Shown: positions 14,129-21,404 of the stretch, piece after piece
How positions within the stretch are numbered: the first letter of the stretch is position 1
Layout of the letters: the number at the start of each line of letters is the position of its first letter
Source of the DNA: JADLGF01 sp020849415
Lineage (GTDB): Bacteria > Chloroflexota > Chloroflexia > Thermomicrobiales > UBA6265
NCBI GenBank assembly: GCA_033812595.1
Contig: JAPXTJ010000052.1
Span: 1-21,529 of the forward strand
Length of the DNA stretch: 21,529 nt
Reading direction: 5' to 3'
Made by a program: the position numbers and the translations under genes
The notes under the pieces: generated by a model
Seen by the model: the letters and a program-made list of their open reading frames with translations, nothing else
What the model was told of the DNA's origin: nothing
Databases searched by the model: none

Positions 14129-14827
14129 ATGCCAAACGAGCGGAGGATTCAAACCTGCGGTAACTGCGGCCAAAAGAACGATGCGGCGGCGATCGTCTGC
14201 GCGAGTTGCGGTGTGGTGATGGCGGCGTACGCCGTATCAACGGAGCCGGGCGTCGCGGTTCCGCCCGTCCAGGAGATCGAACCGCCAGTCTCAACGCCGA
14301 CCACTCCGGAGCTCGAGGCTTCTCCGCCGCCGGCGCAAACCGCGGACTGGCGGGAACTCTTCGCTCGCCCGGTCCCGGCCGAGCCCGAACCGGAGCCGGA
14401 GCCACTACCACCACCACCGAAGCCACGCCCCGCTCGAAACCGGCCAGCCCCCGTGCCGCCAGCTCCGGTCGCTGCCGTAGGCGAGGACCCCGAGCTCCCC
14501 GCCAGCGTGGCCGCGATGAGAAAGCGGGCCAACCGCCTCCCCGCCACACCGGCGCCCAGGATACCCGAGGAAAACAACACGCCGAGCGCGACCAAGCCCG
14601 CGCCCATGGCCACCGCCGCGGTCGCACGGCTGCCGAAACTGGTGCTGGCCGGCGTGGCGGTGATGCTCGTTTCCTGCCTCCTTTTCGGCATCACCGTGAC
14701 CTTCTCCTCAGCCGAAGGCGCACCCGGTTTCGCCATTTTCTGCCTCTTCCCGATCGGCGTGATCATGCTGGTGATGGGGTTGTCCGGCCGGCTGGCGAAA
14801 AGGCGGAAGGACGACCAGCGGGGCTGA
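14129..14827 (+). CDS. Zinc-ribbon protein with proline-rich linker and C-terminal TM hairpin
   Basis: A 232-residue protein. The N-terminus is a zinc ribbon (Cys10-x2-Cys13, Cys24-x2-Cys27: QTCGNCGQKN, IVCASCGVVM). Residues 40-165 are a low-complexity Pro/Glu/Ala linker, including a PEPEPEPLPPPPKPRP run. Two hydrophobic helices (about 168-190 and 198-218) end in a basic tail (RLAKRRKDDQ), so the ribbon is probably held on a flexible arm at the cytoplasmic face. ATG 14129 is used because the ribbon starts at once and GAGGG precedes it; the frame is open back to 14042, but that part lacks a start signal. The ribbon and TM layout mirror the divergent gene at 13379-14017, suggesting a shared function. 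Competing minus-strand frames here lack recognisable motifs. Function unknown. Confidence 0.75.
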   Translation: MPNERRIQTCGNCGQKNDAAAIVCASCGVVMAAYAVSTEPGVAVPPVQEIEPPVSTPTTPELEASPPPAQTADWRELFARPVPAEPEPEPEPLPPPPKPRPARNRPAPVPPAPVAAVGEDPELPASVAAMRKRANRLPATPAPRIPEENNTPSATKPAPMATAAVARLPKLVLAGVAVMLVSCLLFGITVTFSSAEGAPGFAIFCLFPIGVIMLVMGLSGRLAKRRKDDQRG

Positions 14828-14837
14828 CCGTCCTTCC
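14798..14837 (-). terminator. Minus-strand terminator of ggt inside the end of the convergent gene
   Basis: GGAAGGACG (14805-14813) pairs perfectly with CGTCCTTCC (14829-14837); an inner CAGC/GCTG (14816-14819 and 14823-14826) extends the fold. On the minus strand the stem is followed by GCCTTTTC (A-run 14798-14801). It lies 21 bases after the ggt stop and overlaps the last codons and the stop of the plus-strand zinc-ribbon gene. Confidence 0.6.
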
Positions 14838-14857
14838 CGTCGATAATGTGGAGCGGA

Positions 14858-16519
14858 TCAGATGCCGGCCGCGTAGCCCTCGGCGCGCGGATCGCTGCCG
14901 CCGGCGAGCACACCGGTGTCCGGATCGCGGGCGATGATCTGGGCGGCGCCTCCGCCGTCCCAGTCGTTCAGCCGGATGATCCGGTGCCCCTTCTCCTCGA
15001 GCTGGAAGAGCTCGGTCTCCCTGATGCGGCTTTCGACGCGCAGCTCGAATGGATTCGGCAGCGATCCGGGGTCCGTCCCCGGCCAGGAGGTCCAGCGCGG
15101 CGCTTCGATTGCCGCCTGCACATCCCAGCCGTAGTCGATCAGGCCTGCCACCATCTGCAGGTTCCACTGCGGTTGACCATCGCCACCCGGCGTGCCGCCG
15201 GTCACCACCATCGTGCCGTCCGGCGCGCCGATCATGAAGCAGTTAAGGGTGTGCATGGTCCGCTTGCCCGGCGCGAAGAAGTTCGGGTGCCCCTCGACGA
15301 GCGAGAAGCCGCGTCCGACCCGGTTGTTCATCACCACACCGGTGTCGCCGGCGACCACGCAGCTGCCGAACGCACTCGAAACCGACTGGATCAGCGACAC
15401 CATCATGCCGTCACGATCGACCGTACAGAGGTAGGTGGTATCGCCATCCTGCAGGTCGCCGGCGAGCGCCTCGGTGCTGGCGCGATCGGGATTGATCCAG
15501 GTGGCGCGCTTCGCGCCCCACTCCTTGCTCAGCAGGGTGTGGAGCGGGGTGTCGCCGAACTTCGGATCGACGGCATAGCCGAGCCGGTCGGCGTAGGCGA
15601 GTTTCTTCGCCTCGACCAGCGTGTGGATGCCATCCGCTCCGTGCGCGAGTTCGCCGTACGCCTCGACCGCGTTGTGCTCCATCAGGTGAATCAATCCCTG
15701 GGAGGGAATGCCGGTCTGGTAGAGCGAAAAACCGCGGTAGGTGGTGCTGATTGGCGGCGTGACCACCGTTTCGTGGCCGGCGAGATCGTCGGCCGAAAGC
15801 TGACCGCCGACCGCCTGCACGCCCTCGGCGATGCGCCGAGCAAGATCGCCCCGGTAGTAGCTTTCCGGTCCTTCATCGGCAATGATCTGGATCGTGCGGG
15901 CGAGATCGGTCTGCTTGAAGATCTCCCCTTCCCGCCACGTCTTCTCTACCGGGAAGAAGACGGAGCGTGAACCGGGGTATTGCATGAGCAGGCCGGCATT
16001 CATGTTGATGGCGGCGGCGCCATCCCGCGTCAACGGATAGCCGTTGCCAGCGTGGCCGATGGCGTGCTGCGCGAGTTCCGCGAACGACTTGGTGCCGAAA
16101 TCGCCCAGCATCCGGAAGTAGCCATCGATCAGGCCGGGAACGCCGATCGCCAACGGCCCCTGATACGGCATCTTCGTGCCGCCCTCGGCGCCGGCCGCGC
16201 GCATCATCTCGACCGTCGCGGAACGGGGCGCGATGCCACTGCCGAGGTACGACACCGGCGCCCGGCCCGGCTTGCTGACAATGGCGAAGATGTCGCCGCC
16301 CCAGCCGCACATCTCCGGCATGGTCACGGCGGCCACCGCCGCCGCCGCAATCGCCGCGTCGACCGCGTTGCCGCCCCGTTCGAGTGCATTGAGCCCGGCC
16401 GCGGTCGCGAGCGGATGCGCCGTCGCCACCATACCGCCGGTCGAATAGCGGGGACTCTCGATGCGCCGCGTCCAGTCTTGTTCGGCGCGCTCGGCGCCCG
16501 GGAATCCGATGGTGCTCAT
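14858..16519 (-). CDS. ggt: Gamma-glutamyltransferase family protein
   Basis: A 553-residue N-terminal-nucleophile hydrolase that cleaves or transfers gamma-glutamyl groups (glutathione, gamma-glutamyl amides) and matures by self-cleavage. The N-terminal half has VATAHPLATAAGLNALERGG and GNAVDAAIAAA (substrate-binding family start) and MCGWGGDIF, the GxGG region. The autocleavage site is at Asp360-Thr361 in GDTTYLCTVDRDG, so Thr361 is the nucleophile and the small subunit runs 361-553. Downstream NNRVGRGFS, the HTLNCFMI segment and GGTPGGDGQPQ match the oxyanion and glutamyl-carboxylate sites. There is no signal peptide, unlike the E. coli periplasmic enzyme, so it may act in the cytoplasm, as is seen for YwrD-like members. 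The start is ATG 16519 with AGGAGG four bases upstream. It is divergent from the ABC transporter at 16686. The acceptor is unknown. Confidence 0.95.
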   Translation of the reverse strand: MSTIGFPGAERAEQDWTRRIESPRYSTGGMVATAHPLATAAGLNALERGGNAVDAAIAAAAVAAVTMPEMCGWGGDIFAIVSKPGRAPVSYLGSGIAPRSATVEMMRAAGAEGGTKMPYQGPLAIGVPGLIDGYFRMLGDFGTKSFAELAQHAIGHAGNGYPLTRDGAAAINMNAGLLMQYPGSRSVFFPVEKTWREGEIFKQTDLARTIQIIADEGPESYYRGDLARRIAEGVQAVGGQLSADDLAGHETVVTPPISTTYRGFSLYQTGIPSQGLIHLMEHNAVEAYGELAHGADGIHTLVEAKKLAYADRLGYAVDPKFGDTPLHTLLSKEWGAKRATWINPDRASTEALAGDLQDGDTTYLCTVDRDGMMVSLIQSVSSAFGSCVVAGDTGVVMNNRVGRGFSLVEGHPNFFAPGKRTMHTLNCFMIGAPDGTMVVTGGTPGGDGQPQWNLQMVAGLIDYGWDVQAAIEAPRWTSWPGTDPGSLPNPFELRVESRIRETELFQLEEKGHRIIRLNDWDGGGAAQIIARDPDTGVLAGGSDPRAEGYAAGI

Positions 16520-16685
16520 GGAGCCTCCTCGATCGACATGCGGTGGTCGCCGGCCGGAGCGGAGACCGTCAGGATCAGATAGACGATTTAACCACAGTTT
16601 CGGTTCGCCGGACGCCGGGACCCGGATCGGCAGTGACGCACGTCCGGCAACAATTCGCCCCGGCCCGACCGTTTATCCTCCACTT

Positions 16686-17597
16686 ATGGAATCGTCCGCC
16701 CTCTCGGCGCCGCTGATCGCGACGCACAATCTGACCAAACGCTACGGTGAACACCCGGCTCTGACTGAGGCGAACATCACGGTGCCGGCCGGAACCATCT
16801 ACGGCTTTCTGGGGCCCAACGGCGCTGGAAAGACGACGTTCATCCGGCTGTTGATGGGGTTCATCCAGCCGACCAGCGGTTCCGCCGCCATGTTCGGGTA
16901 CGACACCTGGCGGCACGGGGTCGAGGCGCGGCAGGAGGTCGGGTACCTCGTGCCGGCCAGCGGTCTCTACCCCGATCTTTCCGGTTCCGATCAACTCGAT
17001 TACGCCGCCAAACTCTCCCGCCAGTCGCCGGTGCTGCGACGTCAGGTGCTCGACGCGCTGGAACTAAGCGATACCGCCCTGAATCTCAAGCTCGGAACCT
17101 ACTCGAAGGGGATGCGCCAGAAACTGGCGCTCACCGCCGCCATGCAGGGCGATCCGGCGTTGCTGATCCTCGACGAACCTACCGATGGGCTCGATCCGCT
17201 CATCCAGCGCAATTTCGAGGAGTTGCTGCGCTCGATGCGGGATCGCGGCCGCACCATCTTCATGTCGAGTCACGATCTGGCCGAGGTCGAGCACGTCTGC
17301 GAACAGGTGGCGGTGGTGCGCGCGGGGCGGATCGTGGCCGAGGAGCGGATCGCCGATCTCCAGCAGCGCCACGCCAGCCGCGTTTCGATCCGGTTTCATG
17401 GAGCGGTCCCGGCCGGCATTGATACAGTTCCCGGCGTCAAGGTCGACGATATTCGGGATTCGCAGGTCGATCTGCTTGCCACCGGTGACCCAAATCCGCT
17501 GCTCAAGTTCGTGGCGAATCACCCGGTCGATGAAATCCTGATCACCCGCGCCAGTCTTGAGGACATCTTCATGACCTACTACGAGGGGGGCGCGTGA
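16686..17597 (+). CDS. ABC transporter ATP-binding protein (ABC-2 type)
   Basis: A 303-residue ATPase subunit. Walker A is GPNGAGKTT (43-51), the signature is YSKGMRQKLAL (139-149), Walker B is LLILDEPTDGLDP (159-171), and the switch histidine is His196 in SSHD. The C-terminal 80 residues (from about 222) form the extra domain usual in ABC-2 exporter ATPases of the CcmA/YhaQ type, ending SLEDIFMTYYEGGA. The frame is open upstream to 16461 through the divergent ggt region, but the family start fits ATG 16686. No Shine-Dalgarno precedes it; TATCCT at 16675-16680 only five bases before the ATG could be a -10 box of a leaderless or nearly leaderless mRNA. Its last four bases (GTGA) overlap the permease start, so the two form one exporter. 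The cargo is unknown (lipid, peptide or drug). Confidence 0.93.
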   Translation: MESSALSAPLIATHNLTKRYGEHPALTEANITVPAGTIYGFLGPNGAGKTTFIRLLMGFIQPTSGSAAMFGYDTWRHGVEARQEVGYLVPASGLYPDLSGSDQLDYAAKLSRQSPVLRRQVLDALELSDTALNLKLGTYSKGMRQKLALTAAMQGDPALLILDEPTDGLDPLIQRNFEELLRSMRDRGRTIFMSSHDLAEVEHVCEQVAVVRAGRIVAEERIADLQQRHASRVSIRFHGAVPAGIDTVPGVKVDDIRDSQVDLLATGDPNPLLKFVANHPVDEILITRASLEDIFMTYYEGGA

Positions 17598-18415
17598 GCA
17601 GCGTGATTCTGATGACGCGCCGCACGCTGAAGCGCGGCCTGGCGGGCACCCTCTTCCTCATGCTCGGTGTCTTCATCTTCGAATTCGTGCAGCCGCTGGT
17701 GGCGGATTCGATGGGCGGCGGCGAGGGGCTCGCCGTCATGCTCGAGCGGCTGCCACCCGCGTTCCAGAATGTGATCCAGGCCCAGCCCGAGTTCATCGCC
17801 ATGTCGGGATTGGCCGGCTATCTCTCGATCGGTTTCACGCACCCACTCTTCTTCGTGATGACCAGCGCGGCGCTCGTTTCGCTGATCGGGCGGTCGATTG
17901 CCGGCGAGATCGAGAGCGGCGCGCTGGAATTGGCGATCGCGCGCCCGGTTTCGCGGTCGAGCGTCTACCTCTCCCGGTTGCTCGCGACTGGTGTCACGAT
18001 CGGGCTGCTCATCGCGGCTGCGATCGCCGGACTCACCACCGGGGTGCTGCTCGGCAATCCGGACGGTGAACTCGCCTGGCGGCACCTGATCGAGGTGTCG
18101 GTGATCACAGCACTACTCCTGGCGGCCGTCGCCGGGGTCACCCTGGCCCTGACCGCCGCGAGCGATACCACCAGCCAGGCAGTTGGCCGGGCGACGGCCT
18201 TCATCGTGGTTTCGTTCGTGATCGATTACCTTGCCGCCATCTGGACCGTAATCGAGCCGTTCGACCCCTTGAGTATCTTTTCCTGGTACAACCCGGCGCC
18301 CGCCTTCGTCGACGGCTCGATCGCCGTCACAGACGTGATCGTGCTCGGTTCGGTGGCAGTAACCGGAGCCATCCTGGGCGGCATCATTTTCACCCGCCGC
18401 GACCTGCCTTCCTAG
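17594..18415 (+). CDS. ABC-2 type transporter permease
   Basis: A 273-residue membrane subunit with about six hydrophobic segments: 15-36, 76-98, 130-153, 168-190, 200-222 and 243-265 approximately. The stretch GRSIAGEIESGALELAIARPVSRSSVYLSR (split as GRSIAGEIESG and ALELAIARPVSR) after the second helix is the coupling segment shared by ABC2_membrane_2 permeases, which contacts the ATPase. The GTG start at 17594 overlaps the ATPase stop codon (GTGA), the usual translational coupling of such pairs. With the upstream gene it forms a homodimeric or heterodimeric exporter in the cytoplasmic membrane. It has no substrate-specific motif I can read. Confidence 0.88.
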   Translation: MSSVILMTRRTLKRGLAGTLFLMLGVFIFEFVQPLVADSMGGGEGLAVMLERLPPAFQNVIQAQPEFIAMSGLAGYLSIGFTHPLFFVMTSAALVSLIGRSIAGEIESGALELAIARPVSRSSVYLSRLLATGVTIGLLIAAAIAGLTTGVLLGNPDGELAWRHLIEVSVITALLLAAVAGVTLALTAASDTTSQAVGRATAFIVVSFVIDYLAAIWTVIEPFDPLSIFSWYNPAPAFVDGSIAVTDVIVLGSVAVTGAILGGIIFTRRDLPS

Positions 18416-18461
18416 GTGATCGACCTCTGCTGATAACACCCACCCAGCTCCCTCGAACCCC

Positions 18462-18490
18462 TTGCAATCGGCGTCATTAGAATATATGTT
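18462..18490 (+). promoter_or_regulatory. Promoter candidate for the 76-aa zinc-ribbon gene
   Basis: TTGCAA (18462-18467), 17 bases, TATGTT (18485-18490), in an unusually A/T-rich patch. The inferred start near 18497 gives a leader of about 37 bases. Confidence 0.45.
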
Positions 18491-18533
18491 CTACACAGCT
18501 GTTGTTCCTTTCCGATGATAGCGGAGCTGGATC

Positions 18534-18764
18534 ATGAAACGACTCTTCTATCCCGCTGAGCGACCACTGGACGGACAGTGCCCAGCTTGCGGGGGTTTGC
18601 TCACCCACATTTTCGTGACAGAACTGGTCGATTCCGCGCTGCCGTTCCGCGCCGGCAACGTTCGGGAGACACCGCGCTGGATCTGCCGGCGCTGCTGGGG
18701 CGTCGATGATCGCACGGGAATCCCCTATGAGGCGGCAAAAAACGACACGGTTGCCTCGCGTTGA
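18534..18764 (+). CDS. Small 76-aa zinc-ribbon protein
   Basis: A 76-residue soluble protein with two CxxC pairs, Cys16-x2-Cys19 (QCPACGG) and Cys51-x2-Cys54 (ICRRCWG), 31 residues apart, which should bind one zinc ion. Between them lies a beta-rich segment (THIFVTELVDSALPF). No DNA-binding or catalytic motif is evident, and I do not recognise the family. GGAG (18522-18525) precedes the ATG by eight bases and a plausible promoter lies at 18462-18490. It stands alone between the ABC permease gene and the ThDP enzyme gene. A minus-strand frame over the same bases (18477-18770) has no domain or start signal and is considered a shadow. Confidence 0.62.
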   Translation: MKRLFYPAERPLDGQCPACGGLLTHIFVTELVDSALPFRAGNVRETPRWICRRCWGVDDRTGIPYEAAKNDTVASR

Positions 18765-18865
18765 GTACACTTCATTTTGGTCTGACGACCCTATGGTAGA
18801 TGGATGACTCCGGCGTTCGTTGCGAGACCAGCGCGTGGCGGCCGGGTGTTCGAGGAGTAGTGCCG

Positions 18866-20536
18866 GTGAGCAGCGCCGTTTCCCCGATTCGTTCCGAGGA
18901 CTTCCAGGTCGATCCCGCGCGTCGCATGACCGGTGGCCGCGCCCTTGTTGAGATGCTCAAACGGGCTGGCATCGATACGATCTTCGGATTGCCCGGCGTT
19001 CAGCTCGACGGACTCTTCAGCGTCCTTTACGAAGAGCAGGATGCGATCCGCGTCATTCACACCCGCCACGAGCAAGCGACTGCGTACATGGCGGATGGCT
19101 ACTCCCGCTCAACCGGCAAGCCGGGCGTCTGCCTGGTGGTTCCTGGCCCGGGGCTGCTCAACGCCGCCGCGGCGCTCTCAACCGCCTACTCCACCAACAC
19201 CCCGGTGCTCTGCATAACCGGGCAGATTCGCTCAGACATGATCGGCGTCGGTCGGGGTCTGCTCCACGAGATCCCGAATCAGCTCGAGATGATCCGCTCG
19301 GTCACCAAGCAGAGCGAACGCGCCATGACCCCGGGTGAGATCCCGGGCGTCTTCGCTCGCGCGATGGCTGCGCTCTACACCGGCCGGCCGCGCCCGGTCG
19401 AGATCGAAATCCCTCCGGACACCTTCTTCGCCGAGGATGACGTTGCGCTCGTGTCGCTCCGCTCAGAGCGGGCGCGCCCGACGCCGGACGAGGTGATGAT
19501 CGCCCAGGCGGCGAAGGCGCTGGCCTCCGCACAGTTCCCGGCCATCTACGCCGGCGGCGGTGTGCCGCGCGGCGAGGCCTCCGTGGAGATCACGGAACTG
19601 GCCGAGTTGCTCGGCGCGCCGGTGGTGATGACCTCGAACGGCAAGGGCTCGATCGACGATCGTCACCCGCTCGCCTTCAACGGCCATAGCGGCCTGCTGA
19701 TCCTCGACAAGGTCGATGTCGCCTTCGCGGTCGGCACTCGCTTCCTCGATGGCAACAGCAATTCCAACCACAGGCACTTCGATACCACCATTCACCTCGA
19801 CATCGATCCGGAGGAGATCGGGCGGAACTTCACCCCTGACATCGCCCTCCTCGGCGATGTCAAGAGTGGCCTGCGCGCGGTGATCGACGAGATCAAGCGG
19901 ATCGGCGCGTCGAATCCGGACCGGAGCGATGTCATCGCCAAGGCCCGGTCCGAGAGCAAGGCGGCAGTCGACAGCGTCAATCCGCAGGCCGAACTCGCCC
20001 ACGCGATCCGCGCCGAACTGCCGGAGGACGGCATCGTCGTCAGCGAGATGACGCAGCTCGGGTACTGGGGCAATCTCGGTTTCCCGGTTTACCAGCCGAA
20101 CACCTGGATCACGCCCGGCTATCAGGGCACGCTCGGCGGCGGTTTCTGCACCGCGCTCGGGGCGAAGGTCGGCAATCCTGACCGGGTGGTCGTTTCGATC
20201 AACGGCGACGGTGGCTTCGGCTTCACGATGAACGAACTCGCCACCATGAGCCAGCACCGGATCGGCGCGATTGTGGTCGTGTTCAACGACTCAGCGTACG
20301 GCAACGTGAAGCGCATCCAGAAGGTCGATCTCGGCGGCAAGGAGATCGCCTCCACGCTCAAGAATCCCGACTTCGTGAAGCTGGCCGAAGCGCACGACAT
20401 CACCGGTCGCCGTGCCTCCACCCCGGCTGCGCTGCGGCAGGCGATGAAGGAATCGATCGCGGCCAACGAGCCGACCCTGATCGAAGTGCCGGTCGATGAA
20501 ATGCCGAATCCCTGGAAGGTGCTCGGCATTCGTTAG
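18866..20536 (+). CDS. Thiamine diphosphate-dependent enzyme, acetolactate synthase-like
   Basis: A 556-residue ThDP enzyme with the three-domain layout of the acetohydroxyacid synthase/benzoylformate decarboxylase family. The N-terminal Pyr domain starts MTGGRALVEMLKRAGID and has the cofactor-activating glutamate Glu69 in HTRHEQATAYMADGYSR. The central domain (about 190-340) includes SNGKGSIDDRHPL. The C-terminal PP domain has the ThDP-magnesium motif GDGGFG (447-452) leading to Asn474 in VVFNDSAYGN. Reactions in the family are decarboxylation or carboligation of 2-keto acids. No small regulatory subunit gene (ilvN) or other branched-chain genes are adjacent, so a role in valine/isoleucine synthesis is not supported. 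GTG 18866 is preferred over the ATG at 18800 because GAGGAG (18852-18857) sits eight bases before it, while the ATG has no such site. A hairpin follows at 20553. Confidence 0.9.
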   Translation: MSSAVSPIRSEDFQVDPARRMTGGRALVEMLKRAGIDTIFGLPGVQLDGLFSVLYEEQDAIRVIHTRHEQATAYMADGYSRSTGKPGVCLVVPGPGLLNAAAALSTAYSTNTPVLCITGQIRSDMIGVGRGLLHEIPNQLEMIRSVTKQSERAMTPGEIPGVFARAMAALYTGRPRPVEIEIPPDTFFAEDDVALVSLRSERARPTPDEVMIAQAAKALASAQFPAIYAGGGVPRGEASVEITELAELLGAPVVMTSNGKGSIDDRHPLAFNGHSGLLILDKVDVAFAVGTRFLDGNSNSNHRHFDTTIHLDIDPEEIGRNFTPDIALLGDVKSGLRAVIDEIKRIGASNPDRSDVIAKARSESKAAVDSVNPQAELAHAIRAELPEDGIVVSEMTQLGYWGNLGFPVYQPNTWITPGYQGTLGGGFCTALGAKVGNPDRVVVSINGDGGFGFTMNELATMSQHRIGAIVVVFNDSAYGNVKRIQKVDLGGKEIASTLKNPDFVKLAEAHDITGRRASTPAALRQAMKESIAANEPTLIEVPVDEMPNPWKVLGIR

Positions 20537-20552
20537 GCGTACCGCACGAACG

Positions 20553-20584
20553 ACGCCCCGCTTCCGGCATCGGAGGCGGGGCGT
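20553..20584 (+). terminator. Hairpin terminator after the ThDP enzyme gene
   Basis: Arms 20553-20565 and 20572-20584 pair over 13 bp with one G-U (loop GGCATC), 16 bases after the stop codon. The following bases TGCTATTC are only moderately T-rich, so termination may be partial. Confidence 0.65.
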
Positions 20585-20614
20585 TGCTATTCACAGGCGT
20601 GCCATACTGCGCCC

Positions 20615-21343
20615 ATGACGCAAACCAATCCGCTCGACGCGATCGGCGCCACTATCGAGGAGCCGGTGCTGCTCCCCTGGAGCGGCCGCCGGTTCACGAT
20701 CACGCGTCCGGCGGGCATTGACGATCTGCTCGATCGGGCGGAACTCGATCCCGAGCAGAATCTCCCCTACTTCGCCGAGATCTGGCCGAGCGGCACTGCC
20801 CTGGCTGATCTTTTGATCGAGCAATCGGAGTACGTAGCGAATCGCCGGACGCTCGAAGTTGGGTGTGGACTCGGCATCACCGCCGTGGCGGCCGTCGCCA
20901 GTGGCGCCCGGCTGACGATCACCGACTACTTCCCCGAATCACTCGCGCTCGCGGGAAAAAACCTTAGAGCCGCCGGTGGAGCGTCAGTCGAAGCAAGGCA
21001 ACTCAACTGGCGCGATGAAGCATCGATCACCGCGCTTCTTGATGGCGGACCATTCCCGATTGTCCTCGCCGCCGACGTGCTCTACGAATCACGCGATATC
21101 GCGCCGCTGTTGACGTTCTTCGATCGGGTACTCGCCCCCGGCGGCACCCTGATCCTGGCAGAACCGGGCCGTCCAGTCGCCGCGCGCTTCCTCGAGCAGG
21201 CCGCCACGAGCGGCTGGGACACCGGCGAAATCGCCCGCCACTCCGGCCCCTGGCCCGACCCGAAGGATGCCAACGTCACCGTCGGAATCCACACGCTACG
21301 AAAGTTCCGCGTTCCGGGTTCCGAGTTCCGGGTACAAAGCTGA
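20615..21343 (+). CDS. Class I SAM-dependent methyltransferase (protein-lysine MT-like)
   Basis: A 242-residue methyltransferase. Before the Rossmann core is PYFAEIWPSGTALADLL (51-67), the PY-x-x-WPS segment shared with the METTL20/ETFB-lysine and METTL21/FAM86 protein methyltransferases. Motif I is LEVGCGLG (80-87) for S-adenosylmethionine, the acidic residue of motif II is Asp104 in TITDYFPE, and AADVLYES (about 150-157) is the DxxY-type post-I/IV motif. It likely methylates a protein lysine in the cytoplasm; the target is inferred only from family resemblance. There is no Shine-Dalgarno before ATG 20615; CATACT a few bases upstream could serve a leaderless mRNA. The last residues (KFRVPGSEFRVQS) are encoded by a 7-bp tandem repeat and are probably a recent, non-functional extension. 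Confidence 0.88.
   Translation: MTQTNPLDAIGATIEEPVLLPWSGRRFTITRPAGIDDLLDRAELDPEQNLPYFAEIWPSGTALADLLIEQSEYVANRRTLEVGCGLGITAVAAVASGARLTITDYFPESLALAGKNLRAAGGASVEARQLNWRDEASITALLDGGPFPIVLAADVLYESRDIAPLLTFFDRVLAPGGTLILAEPGRPVAARFLEQAATSGWDTGEIARHSGPWPDPKDANVTVGIHTLRKFRVPGSEFRVQS
21304..21331 (+). repeat. Four tandem copies of a 7-bp repeat GTTCCGN
   Basis: The units GTTCCGC, GTTCCGG, GTTCCGA and GTTCCGG lie end to end. A degenerate fifth unit (GTACAAA) carries the change that leads into the stop codon. Because seven is not a multiple of three, each unit shifts the frame relative to the previous one. The array forms the 3' end of the methyltransferase gene. Confidence 0.8.
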
Positions 21344-21351
21344 AAGCCGCC

Positions 21352-21390
21352 AAATCCGACTCAACCCCGAGAGGGGTTTTCGTCTGATTT
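21352..21390 (+). terminator. Terminator with extended palindrome after the methyltransferase gene
   Basis: The core AACCCC / GGGGTT (21363-21368 and 21373-21378, loop GAGA) runs into four T residues (21377-21380). Outer arms AAATCCGAC (21352-21360) and GTCTGATTT (21382-21390) match at eight of nine positions, so the structure could work on both strands. It ends the methyltransferase transcript before the insertion sequence. Confidence 0.7.
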
Positions 21391-21404
21391 AGCACATGGA
21401 TTTA

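Noticed and set aside
14846..15970. 374-codon plus-strand frame opposite ggt
   Set aside because: No domain or start signal; ggt on the minus strand has its nucleophile, ribosome binding site and usual length.
18800..18866. ATG 18800 as the start of the ThDP enzyme
   Set aside because: No ribosome binding site, and the added 22 residues are unlike the family; GTG 18866 has GAGGAG at good distance. A leaderless start at 18800 cannot be fully excluded.
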